DNA of 47,933 nucleotides from an uncultured Oscillospiraceae bacterium (lineage in GTDB: Bacteria; Bacillota; Clostridia; Oscillospirales; Acutalibacteraceae), in contig UQZY01000013.1 of assembly GCA_900545655.1 (NCBI GenBank), forward strand, positions 1 through 47,933, in the 5' to 3' direction. Below, in pieces: positions 32,247-40,612 of this stretch (the first letter of the stretch is position 1; each line of letters starts with the position of its first letter). The notes under the pieces are model-generated. The model made no database searches. It worked only from the letters and a program-made list of their open reading frames with translations, and had not been told where the DNA came from. Made by a program: the position numbers and the translations under genes.

Positions 32247-33650
32247 ATGTCGGCATACATAAGGGACGTAGAGCCGGGCTCTTATGCGCAAAAGCACGGT
32301 ATAAAGCCGGGCTGTACGCTTCTTAAGATAAACGGGCATGACATAACGGATGTACTTGATTACCGCTTCTTTATGGTTGAAAAGGTACTTCGTATCACCT
32401 ATAAAAAGCCAAACGGAAAATTTGCTCTTTGCAGGATAGTAAAAAATGATGAGTATGACGACATAGGTCTTGTGTTTGATACCTATCTTATGGACAAGCA
32501 GCGCTCCTGCAAAAACAAGTGTATCTTCTGCTTTATCGACCAGCTTCCAAAGGGAATGAGGGAGAGTCTATACTTCAAGGACGACGACTCAAGGATGTCC
32601 TTTTTTTACGGAAATTACATCACCCTTACAAACTTAAGTGACGCAGATGTTGAACGTATAATTGACATGCATATAAGTCCGGTCAATGTATCCGTTCACA
32701 CAATGAATCCCGACCTGCGCTGTAAAATGATGAACAATCGCTTTGCGGGCGACAGCCTTAAGTATCTGAGACGGTTAAGTGAGGCGGGTATCGCGATAAA
32801 TACTCAGCTTGTGCTATGTCCGGGTATCAATGACGGCGAGGAACTTACGTATTCAATCGAAGAGCTGTTTAAACTTTCACCTGCCGTTCAGAGTGTCGCA
32901 TGTGTTCCGGTAGGACTTACCGACCACAGAGACGGGCTTTATCCTCTCACGTGTTATACAAAAGAGCAGGCGGCGGAAACGCTGTCACTTATTAACAATC
33001 TCGGTGACAGATATAAGGCCTCCGTCGGGAAAAGATTTTGTTATGCGGCGGATGAGTTTTATCTCAAGGCCGAAAAGGAGATTCCCCCGGAAAGTTACTA
33101 TGAGGGATATCCTCAGCTTGATAACGGAGTTGGACTTATGAGACTCCTTGAAACCGAGGTTGAGGACGCGCTTTCCGATTTTGGAGAAAATCCGCGTAAG
33201 CACTTTGACGGAGAACGGAAAATTGCCTTGGCTACAGGCGTTGCGGCATTTCCTCTTATAAAAAGGCTTGCGTGTAAAGTCGAAACACTTTACAATAAAC
33301 TGAATGAGGGGAAAAATTCCGCTCTCACGGTTAAAGTTTATGAGATAAAAAATACGTTTTTCGGTAGTGATATAACCGTTTCCGGGCTTATCACCGGAAA
33401 GGATCTTATAGAGCAGTTGAGTGTCGTTAAGGACGAAAGCGGCAGCTTTCCGGGAGACATCCTTCTTATTCCGTCCTCTATGGTGAGGACAACATATCCG
33501 CAGGATGCCTCGGGTGACGACGTGCTTCTAGACGACACCACCACTGAGGATATCGAAAAAACTTTGTCGGTTCCGGTTGTAACGGTCGGTAACGACGGAT
33601 ACGAATTTACAGAAAAAATTATGGAGGCGAAAACATGTCAAGACCGGTAG
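32247..33650 (+). CDS. DUF512 radical-SAM protein with N-terminal PDZ domain
   Basis: 467 residues from ATG 32247, supported by GAGGAGGTG upstream; an earlier frame extension to 32130 runs through the tandem repeat and is rejected. Residues ~1-70 are PDZ-like (V-E-P-G-S-Y-A-Q-K-H-G-I-K-P-G). C-K-N-K-C-I-F-C near residue 91 is the radical-SAM cluster site. The C-terminal half is DUF512, with the A-T-G segment near residue 332. The family is widespread in Firmicutes, typically next to der as here. Its reaction is not established to my knowledge. Its end overlaps der by 16 bases; the stop is TAG. Confidence 0.88.
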   Translation: MSAYIRDVEPGSYAQKHGIKPGCTLLKINGHDITDVLDYRFFMVEKVLRITYKKPNGKFALCRIVKNDEYDDIGLVFDTYLMDKQRSCKNKCIFCFIDQLPKGMRESLYFKDDDSRMSFFYGNYITLTNLSDADVERIIDMHISPVNVSVHTMNPDLRCKMMNNRFAGDSLKYLRRLSEAGIAINTQLVLCPGINDGEELTYSIEELFKLSPAVQSVACVPVGLTDHRDGLYPLTCYTKEQAAETLSLINNLGDRYKASVGKRFCYAADEFYLKAEKEIPPESYYEGYPQLDNGVGLMRLLETEVEDALSDFGENPRKHFDGERKIALATGVAAFPLIKRLACKVETLYNKLNEGKNSALTVKVYEIKNTFFGSDITVSGLITGKDLIEQLSVVKDESGSFPGDILLIPSSMVRTTYPQDASGDDVLLDDTTTEDIEKTLSVPVVTVGNDGYEFTEKIMEAKTCQDR

Positions 33651-34966
33651 TGGCAATTGTAGGACGACCGAATGTCGGAAAGTCTACATTGTTCAATAAG
33701 CTTATAGGAAAACGCCTGTCGATTGTCGATGACACGCCCGGTGTAACGCGCGACAGGATTTACGGTGACTGCGAGTGGCTTGGTCATAACATGCTTCTTG
33801 TTGATACCGGTGGTATAGAGCCGTACTCCGACGACATAATCCTTTCTCAGATGCGGCGTCAGGCACAGCTTGCCATAGACAGTGCAGATGTAATCGTTCT
33901 TGTAACGGATGTGCGCGACGGTGTTGTGGCAACCGACCACGAGGTCGCAACCATGCTTCAAAAGAGCGGAAAGCCTATTGTGCTCTGCGTAAATAAGGTG
34001 GACAGCATAGGTGAGCTTCCTCCCGATTTTTATGAATTTTACAACCTCGGTCTCGGAGACCCGATAGCTGTTTCCGCAGCGCACGGAACGGGAACGGGAG
34101 ACCTTCTTGATGCCGTGCTTGGGTATCTTCCGAAGGATGCCGGAACGGACGAGGATGATGATACGATAAAGGTTGCCATAATAGGAAAACCGAACGTAGG
34201 AAAATCATCTCTTGTGAATGCAATCTGCGGTGAAAACAGGACTATCGTATCGGATATCGCGGGGACAACCCGTGACGCAACGGATACATTGGTTACAAAC
34301 AGCCACGGCAGCTTCGTGTTTATTGATACCGCGGGTATACGCCGCAAGTCAAAAATTGATGACGCTATAGAAAAATACAGTGTGATACGTGCGCGTATGG
34401 CGGTAGAGCGTGCCAATGTATGTGTCATAATGATAGATGCAACCGAAGGCTTTACCGAACAGGATTCAAAGGTTGCCGGTATTGCTCACGAGCTCGGAAA
34501 GGCGTGCATAATCGCCGTAAATAAATGGGACGCTGTCGAAAAGGACGGCGAGACCATGCAGAAAGAACGTAAAAAGCTCATGAATGACTTTTCGTTCATG
34601 TCGTACGCTCCCATCATTTTTATTTCCGCAAAAACTGGTCAGAGGCTTGACAAGCTTTTTGAGCTTATAAAATTTGTAGACGACCAAAATGCCATGCGTA
34701 TCTCAACGGGTAAGCTCAATGAGGTTCTCGCCGCAGCGACAGCGAGAGTTCAGCCGCCTACGGACAAGGGCAGGAGACTGAAGATTTACTATATGACGCA
34801 GGCATCCACAAGACCGCCGACATTCGTATGCTTTGTAAACAAGAAGGATTTGTTCCACTACAGCTATCAGAGGTATATCGATAACCAGATAAGAGAGGTT
34901 TTCGGTCTTGAGGGCACACCCACCCGTTTTGTCATACGCGAGCGTGAAGAGAAAAAAGGAAGATAA
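33635..34966 (+). CDS. der: Ribosome-assembly GTPase Der (EngA)
   Basis: 443 residues with two tandem GTPase domains and a KH-like C-terminal domain. Domain 1: G-R-P-N-V-G-K-S-T, D-T-G-G, N-K-V-D. Domain 2: G-K-P-N-V-G-K-S-S, D-T-A-G, N-K-W-D. It binds the 50S subunit late in maturation and is usually essential. It starts within the DUF512 gene (GGAGGCG ribosome site), so translation is coupled. The DUF1275 gene follows after 32 bases. Confidence 0.96.
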   Translation: MSRPVVAIVGRPNVGKSTLFNKLIGKRLSIVDDTPGVTRDRIYGDCEWLGHNMLLVDTGGIEPYSDDIILSQMRRQAQLAIDSADVIVLVTDVRDGVVATDHEVATMLQKSGKPIVLCVNKVDSIGELPPDFYEFYNLGLGDPIAVSAAHGTGTGDLLDAVLGYLPKDAGTDEDDDTIKVAIIGKPNVGKSSLVNAICGENRTIVSDIAGTTRDATDTLVTNSHGSFVFIDTAGIRRKSKIDDAIEKYSVIRARMAVERANVCVIMIDATEGFTEQDSKVAGIAHELGKACIIAVNKWDAVEKDGETMQKERKKLMNDFSFMSYAPIIFISAKTGQRLDKLFELIKFVDDQNAMRISTGKLNEVLAAATARVQPPTDKGRRLKIYYMTQASTRPPTFVCFVNKKDLFHYSYQRYIDNQIREVFGLEGTPTRFVIREREEKKGR

Positions 34967-34998
34967 GTAATTTTGGGGTAGCTTGAGGGGTATTAAGA

Positions 34999-35694
34999 GT
35001 GTACAGATTGTTGAGAATGCCGCCTTCACAGTGTTTGTTTTACACTATGGCGATAATAGGCGGTTTTTACGGCGGCTTTGCTATAGCAAATTTCAATGTT
35101 CTCGGCTCTGCCGAAACCACAAATATGATACGTCTCGTTATGAGTTGCCTCGGCGGAGACCTTCGTCAGACTTTCCTGTGCTTTGTTGCCGCAATTATCT
35201 ACGGTCTGGCCATAGTGTGTTCAAAGCTTTGCACGGACCGCATAAAACGTCATACGCATCTTGTTTCCGTGCTTATAAACTTTGTGACGACCTTATGGCT
35301 GTGTTTTGCTCCCGAAGGCCTTAATTATGTACTGATTCTTTATCCGATGTTTTTTGCCTGTGCTTTTCAATGGAATTCTTTCCCCGGAGCAAAAGGCTTT
35401 GCAAGCTCAAGTATATTTTCGACCAACAATTACCGTCAGGCCATACTCGGGCTGGTGGACTATCTTTCTGACAGAGAAAATAAGGGAGCTCTTGAAAAGT
35501 CGCGCTTTTACTTCGGAACTCTTTTATGGTTTCATGTCGGTGCGGCGGCAGCCTTTCTGTCTGTAGAGTATCTCGGACAAAAGGGCGCGGCAATAAACCT
35601 CGCTTTTATAGTTTTTGCACTCGCACAGACCGTATACGAGTACCGCTATGCAGACGATCCGCAAAAAGAGATGGATATACTTGTAAAGCAGTAA
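34999..35694 (+). CDS. DUF1275 (YoaK-like) membrane protein
   Basis: 231 residues with about six membrane helices. The start L-L-R-M-P-P-S, the G-G-F-Y-G-G-F-A-I-A-N segment of helix 1 and F-A-C-A-F-Q-W-N-S-F near residue 120 match the DUF1275/YoaK family, whose function is unknown. GTG 34999 has GAGGGGT about 8 bases upstream. It is the last gene of the transcript with DUF512 and der. Confidence 0.8.
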   Translation: MYRLLRMPPSQCLFYTMAIIGGFYGGFAIANFNVLGSAETTNMIRLVMSCLGGDLRQTFLCFVAAIIYGLAIVCSKLCTDRIKRHTHLVSVLINFVTTLWLCFAPEGLNYVLILYPMFFACAFQWNSFPGAKGFASSSIFSTNNYRQAILGLVDYLSDRENKGALEKSRFYFGTLLWFHVGAAAAFLSVEYLGQKGAAINLAFIVFALAQTVYEYRYADDPQKEMDILVKQ

Positions 35695-35778
35695 GTAAAT
35701 AAAGCGGTAAGCAAGATTTTAATAAAAGTAATTATTTTCGGCTCAAAAATTATTATACCAAAACAAAAAACAACTGTT

Positions 35779-35887
35779 TGCAGGCACATAAATCTTCAAA
35801 TACAAAAACACGTAAATACAAAATCTGCAAGCACATTAACATGTAAACATAAAATCCGTAAGCACATTTATACGTAAACACAAAAAC
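35779..35887 (+). repeat. Degenerate ~31-bp direct repeats
   Basis: About three imperfect units beginning GCAGGCACA, GCAAGCACA and GTAAGCACA (near 35780, 35826 and 35858), each with a GTAAA-ACA-AAA stretch. They lie between DUF1275 and the terminator; no gene is present in 35695-35962. Confidence 0.5.
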
Positions 35888-35940
35888 CTGTAAACTCTCA
35901 TTGTACGCTGATTGTACAAGATGAGCTTACAGGTTTTTTT
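35882..35940. terminator. Long hairpin terminator between DUF1275 and ndk
   Basis: Outer arms AAAACCTGTAA and TTACAGGTTTT, inner pairing CTCAT/ATGAG and TGTAC/GTACA, then seven T's on the plus strand. A-rich flanks allow use from both sides. Confidence 0.85.
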
Positions 35941-35962
35941 ACCGTGAAATATTCAAAAGTGC

Positions 35963-36370
35963 TTAGGCGTCCGTACCGAAAAAGCGTTTGATTTCTATCT
36001 CGGCATTTTCAACCGAGTCGGAACCGTGAACGATGTTTTCCGAGGTGGAAGTTGCGAGGTCGCCGCGAATTGTTCCGCCCATAGCCTCGTCATACTTTGT
36101 CGGGCCCATTATGTTTCTCATGCCCTTAACGGCATTTTCACCCTCAACTATCATGGCAAGCACGGGACCGCTTGTCATATACTCGACAACACTCGGGAAA
36201 AACGGCTTGTCCGCTATGTGTGCATAGTGCTCACGAAGTATCGGCTCGTCAAGGCTCATCATTTTTGCGTTTGTAATTTTGAAGCCCTTTCTTTCAATGC
36301 GTGAGATAACCTCACCCATAAGGCCGCGTTTTATGCAGTCGGGCTTTAACATGATATAAGTTCTTTCCAT
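35963..36370 (-). CDS. ndk: Nucleoside diphosphate kinase
   Basis: 135 residues from ATG 36370, with GGAGGA about 8 bases upstream; a longer frame to 36469 has no ribosome site. E-R-T-Y-I-M-L-K-P-D at the start, R-G-L-M-G-E, and N-I-V-H115-G-S-D-S with the phosphorylated histidine are diagnostic. It equilibrates NTP and dNTP pools. Length is slightly below the usual 140-150. Promoter TTGCCC-17-TAGAAT (36442-36414). It is transcribed away from rpoB. Confidence 0.95.
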   Translation of the reverse strand: MERTYIMLKPDCIKRGLMGEVISRIERKGFKITNAKMMSLDEPILREHYAHIADKPFFPSVVEYMTSGPVLAMIVEGENAVKGMRNIMGPTKYDEAMGGTIRGDLATSTSENIVHGSDSVENAEIEIKRFFGTDA

Positions 36371-36413
36371 CTGTTTATCCTCCAAAAATAAACTAAAAAT
36401 TGATAACGCAGAT

Positions 36414-36442
36414 ATTCTAACAAAAAGTATGTGATAGGGCAA
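36414..36442 (-). promoter_or_regulatory. ndk promoter
   Basis: On the minus strand TTGCCC (36442-36437), 17 bases, TAGAAT (36419-36414), 44 bases before ATG 36370. Confidence 0.55.
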
Positions 36443-36544
36443 TAGAAACAGGTGAAAAATGACTGACAATTACATCACAAAGAAACACGCGGCAGAGTGT
36501 ATGACTTATTTTCAGATTGTGACTGACTTTTTAGAAGAATGCTC

Positions 36545-36638
36545 TTGACTGGGCGACATCTCGAGTCTATAATACTTAACTACATTATAATGGGAATGTG
36601 TGGCTTTTCACAGATTTCCGATGGGCTGAAAAGCCCAT
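36545..36638 (+). promoter_or_regulatory. rpoBC promoter and leader hairpin
   Basis: TTGACT (36545-36550), 17 bases, TATAAT (36568-36573). The ~110-base leader has a perfect 7-bp hairpin ATGGGCT-GAAA-AGCCCAT (36621-36638). The whole ndk-rpoB gap (36371-36693) contains no rplJL leader or genes. Confidence 0.75.
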
Positions 36639-36693
36639 GTTTATAAGCAAAATCAGCAATTTTCACACAAAATGAACGGAGTGATTGAAGCCT

Positions 36694-39600
36694 ATGGTTA
36701 AAGTAAAACCGACACAGCGCGGAACTACCACCCGTATGAACTTCGCAAAAATCAATGAGATTATGGAAATGCCGAACCTCATTGAAGTTCAGAAGAACTC
36801 ATACCAGTGGTTCCTTGATGTTGGTCTGAAAGAAGTTTTCAGAGACATTTCGGAGATTACTGACTACACCGGTAACCTTGTACTGGAGTTCGTTGACTAC
36901 AAGATGGATGAGCATCCGAAGTACAGCGTAAAAGAGTGTAAGGAAAGAGATGCGACATATGCAGCTCCCCTTCGTGTAAAGACACGTCTTTACAATAAGG
37001 AGACAGGTGAGGTCAAGGAATCAGACGTTTATATGGGTGACTTCCCTCTCATGACTGAGAGCGGAACATTTGTTATAAACGGTGCGGAGCGTGCTATCGT
37101 TTCACAGCTCGTAAGGTCTCCGGGTGTTTACTTCGGTATGACACATGATAAGACAGGTAAAGAGCTTTATACATCCACGATTATTCCTAACCGCGGTGCA
37201 TGGCTTGAGTACGAATCAGACCAGAATGATCTTTTCTATGTTCGTATTGACAAGAACAGAAAGATTTACATCACAACCTTCATACGCGCTCTTGGTCTTT
37301 CTTCCAACCAGGATATACTTGATTTCTTCGGTGCAGATGAGAGAATTATGGCTACCCTTGAAAAGGATACCACCAAAAATGCCGAAGAAGCACTCCTTGA
37401 AGTTTATAAAAAACTTCGTCCGGGCGAGCCGCCGACACTTGAAACAGCTCAGGCTCACCTTGACGGACTTTTCTTTGATGCCCACAGATACGACCTCTCA
37501 AGAGTAGGCCGCTATAAGTATAACAAGAAACTTGCCATATCGGGACGTCTTACAGGCAACAAGCTCATGCAGCCTGTTATCAACGAAGCGACGGGAGAAT
37601 TACTTGCAGACGCAGGTGAAATCATCACAGCCGAGAAGGCTTATGAGATTGAGCAGGCAGGTATCACGCAGGTTTATCTTGACGTTGAGGGCAAAGAGAT
37701 TAAGGTTATCTCAAACGGCATGGTAGATATCCTTCCGTTTGTAAAGAGCTTTAAGATTACAGAGGAAGAACTTGAAGAAATCGCAATAAACGAAAAGGTA
37801 CGTTTCTGTGTTCTCAGCGAGATTCTCGAGAGAGCAAGTAAGAAGGCAGACATCCTTGCTGAACTCAAGGAGCACTGTGACGACCTTATTCCCAAACATA
37901 TTATAGTAGATGATATTCTTGCATCCATAAACTATATGAACTGCCTCGGAACAAACGTGGGTACAGTTGATGATATCGACCACCTCGGAAACCGTCGTAT
38001 CCGTTCAGTCGGTGAGTTGCTCCAGAATCAGTTCAGAATAGGCTTCACTCGTATGGAAAGAGTTGTCAGAGAGCGTATGTCACTCCAGGCTCAGGAGCCT
38101 GAAAAGGCTACGCCGCAGGCACTCATAAACATAAGACCTGTTGTAGCGGCAGTAAAGGAATTCTTCGGTTCCTCACCGCTCTCACAGTTCATGGATCAGA
38201 CAAACCCTCTTGCAGAGCTTACTCACAAGAGACGTCTTTCGGCACTCGGCCCCGGCGGACTTTCAAGAGACCGTGCAGGCTTCGAGGTACGTGACGTACA
38301 CTACAGTCACTACGGCCGTATGTGTCCCATAGAGACTCCGGAAGGACCGAATATAGGCCTTATTTCTTACCTTGCAACCTTTGCGAGAATAAATAAGTAC
38401 GGATTCATAGAGGCTCCGTTCCGCAGAGTTGACAAGAAAACCGGTGTTGTACTTGACGAAGTTATCTACATGACCGCAGATGTCGAGGACAACTTCAGAA
38501 TTGCTCAGGCAAATGAGCCGCTCGACGAAAAGGGTCGTTTTGCAAGAGACAGAGTTACTATCCGCTACAGAGACGGCTTTGCCGAGGTTGACAAGAGCGT
38601 TCCGGAATTCATGGACGTATCTCCGAAGATGCTCGTTTCCGTTGCAACGGCAATGATTCCTTTCCTTGAGAACGACGACGCAAACCGTGCCCTCATGGGT
38701 TCAAACATGCAGCGTCAGGCAGTTCCTCTTCTCAAGACACAGGCTCCGATTGTCGGGACGGGTATGGAGTACAAGGCAGCTGTGGATTCAGGTGTTGTTG
38801 TACTTGCCAAAAACGCAGGTAAGGTTATTCGTGTGGATGCAACCACAATCGAAATAGAGACAAAGGACGGCTCCATAGACACATATGAGCTCATTAAGTT
38901 TATGCGCTCAAACCAGGGTACATGCGTAAACCAGCGCCCGATAGTTTCGGTAGGAGACAAGATTGAGGCAAAACAGGTTATAGCAGACGGCCCCGCAACC
39001 GACCACGGAGAGATCTCACTCGGTAAGAACGCCCTTATAGGCTTTATGACATGGGAGGGCTACAACTACGAGGACGCTGTACTCTTAAATGAAAAGGTTG
39101 TAAGAGACGACATATACACCTCAGTCCATATTGAAGAATATGAGCTTGAGGCACGTGATACCAAGCTCGGGCCCGAGGAAATCACAAGAGACATACCGAA
39201 CGTCGGCGATGACGCACTTTCGGATCTCGATGAAGCGGGTATTATCCGCGTAGGTGCCGAGGTTCACTCAGGAGATATCCTTGTAGGTAAGGTTACTCCG
39301 AAGGGTGAAACAGAGCTTACGGCAGAGGAAAGACTTCTCCGTGCTATCTTCGGTGAAAAGGCACGTGAGGTAAGGGATACATCGCTCCGCGTTCCTCACG
39401 GTGAGTACGGTATTGTCGTAGATGTTGAGGTATTTACCAGAGATAATTCGGATGAGCTTTCTCCGGGAGTAAATAAGGTTGTACGCTGTTATATCGCTCA
39501 GAAGAGAAAGATTCAGGTCGGAGATAAGATGGCCGGCCGTCACGGTAACAAGGGTGTTGTTTCGCGCATACTTCCTCAGGAGGATATGCCATTCCTTCCG

Positions 39601-40572
39601 GACGGTACACCGCTTGACATAGTGCTTAACCCGTTGGGTGTTCCTTCTCGAATGAACATCGGTCAGGTGCTTGAGGTCAATATCGGAATCGCAGCAAGGT
39701 CAAAGGGCTGGAAGATAATGACTCCGGTATTTGACGGTGCACATGAAGAGGATATTCAGTACTTCCTCACAGAATCAAAGATTCTTTCAGAGGGTACCGA
39801 TAACCTTAAGCAGCTCACACTCAAGTATGAGCAGATAAATGAGAAAAAGGGTTATGACCTTAACGACCTTATTGAATTCCTCAAGGCAAACACGAAGGAT
39901 GAAAAAGAGCTTGCGTTTATCGATTATGCATATGAGGCAAGACTCGGTAAGACAAAACTTATCGACGGACGTACGGGAAAACCATTTGACAACCCCGTTA
40001 CAGTCGGCGTTATGTATTATCTTAAGCTTCATCACCTCGTTGACGATAAGATTCACGCAAGGTCCACAGGTCCTTACAGTCTTGTTACGCAGCAGCCGCT
40101 CGGCGGTAAGGCTCAGTTCGGCGGACAGCGTTTCGGTGAGATGGAGGTATGGGCACTCGAGGCTTACGGTGCTGCTTATACGCTTCAGGAGATCCTCACT
40201 ATCAAGTCTGACGATATCGTAGGACGTGTAAAGACATACGAAGCTATTGTTAAGGGACAGAACGTTCCGAAGTCAGGCGTTCCTGAGTCATTCAAGGTTC
40301 TTATAAAGGAACTTCAGGCTCTCGGACTTGACGTTAAGGTTCTTGATAAGGATGAGAACGAAATAGACCTTAAGCAAAACTTTGACACAGACGATGTTGG
40401 CTTCCAGATGGTTGACAACGAAGCATTTACTCACGTAAATGACGCAGAGGGTGCAGAGGGCTTCACCACAAAGGATGAAAACGGTGAAGACTATGTAGAC
40501 ACCTCGGACGATGAATTTGACAGTATTGATGACCTCGAAGGTCCCACAGCTGCAGATCTCGGCATGGAATAA
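36694..40572 (+). CDS. rpoB: RNA polymerase beta subunit
   Basis: 1292 residues from ATG 36694, chosen because the GGAG at 36678-36681 is well spaced; the TTG at 36685 is too close. The rifampicin-site segment G-S-S-P-L-S-Q-F-M-D-Q and T-H-K-R-R-L-S-A-L-G-P-G-G is intact with the usual Asp, His and Ser. K-M-A-G-R-H-G-N-K-G near residue 945 and the C-terminal G-G-K-A-Q-F-G-G-Q-R-F-G-E-M are catalytic-core motifs. The last ~60 residues are an acidic extension. It is followed by rpoC after 40 bases. Confidence 0.97.
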   Translation: MVKVKPTQRGTTTRMNFAKINEIMEMPNLIEVQKNSYQWFLDVGLKEVFRDISEITDYTGNLVLEFVDYKMDEHPKYSVKECKERDATYAAPLRVKTRLYNKETGEVKESDVYMGDFPLMTESGTFVINGAERAIVSQLVRSPGVYFGMTHDKTGKELYTSTIIPNRGAWLEYESDQNDLFYVRIDKNRKIYITTFIRALGLSSNQDILDFFGADERIMATLEKDTTKNAEEALLEVYKKLRPGEPPTLETAQAHLDGLFFDAHRYDLSRVGRYKYNKKLAISGRLTGNKLMQPVINEATGELLADAGEIITAEKAYEIEQAGITQVYLDVEGKEIKVISNGMVDILPFVKSFKITEEELEEIAINEKVRFCVLSEILERASKKADILAELKEHCDDLIPKHIIVDDILASINYMNCLGTNVGTVDDIDHLGNRRIRSVGELLQNQFRIGFTRMERVVRERMSLQAQEPEKATPQALINIRPVVAAVKEFFGSSPLSQFMDQTNPLAELTHKRRLSALGPGGLSRDRAGFEVRDVHYSHYGRMCPIETPEGPNIGLISYLATFARINKYGFIEAPFRRVDKKTGVVLDEVIYMTADVEDNFRIAQANEPLDEKGRFARDRVTIRYRDGFAEVDKSVPEFMDVSPKMLVSVATAMIPFLENDDANRALMGSNMQRQAVPLLKTQAPIVGTGMEYKAAVDSGVVVLAKNAGKVIRVDATTIEIETKDGSIDTYELIKFMRSNQGTCVNQRPIVSVGDKIEAKQVIADGPATDHGEISLGKNALIGFMTWEGYNYEDAVLLNEKVVRDDIYTSVHIEEYELEARDTKLGPEEITRDIPNVGDDALSDLDEAGIIRVGAEVHSGDILVGKVTPKGETELTAEERLLRAIFGEKAREVRDTSLRVPHGEYGIVVDVEVFTRDNSDELSPGVNKVVRCYIAQKRKIQVGDKMAGRHGNKGVVSRILPQEDMPFLPDGTPLDIVLNPLGVPSRMNIGQVLEVNIGIAARSKGWKIMTPVFDGAHEEDIQYFLTESKILSEGTDNLKQLTLKYEQINEKKGYDLNDLIEFLKANTKDEKELAFIDYAYEARLGKTKLIDGRTGKPFDNPVTVGVMYYLKLHHLVDDKIHARSTGPYSLVTQQPLGGKAQFGGQRFGEMEVWALEAYGAAYTLQEILTIKSDDIVGRVKTYEAIVKGQNVPKSGVPESFKVLIKELQALGLDVKVLDKDENEIDLKQNFDTDDVGFQMVDNEAFTHVNDAEGAEGFTTKDENGEDYVDTSDDEFDSIDDLEGPTAADLGME

Positions 40573-40612
40573 ACCGAAAACAAAGTTTTAATTAAGGAAA
40601 AGAGGTCGCCAA

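Noticed and set aside
35779..35887. CRISPR-like array.
   Set aside because: Only about three degenerate units, no conserved repeat, no true spacers and no cas genes.
36459..36548. 29-codon frame upstream of rpoB that ends in the rpoB -35 box, a possible leader peptide.
   Set aside because: It lies before the rpoB promoter, so it is not in the rpoB leader; its ribosome site is poor and the sequence shows no attenuator pattern.
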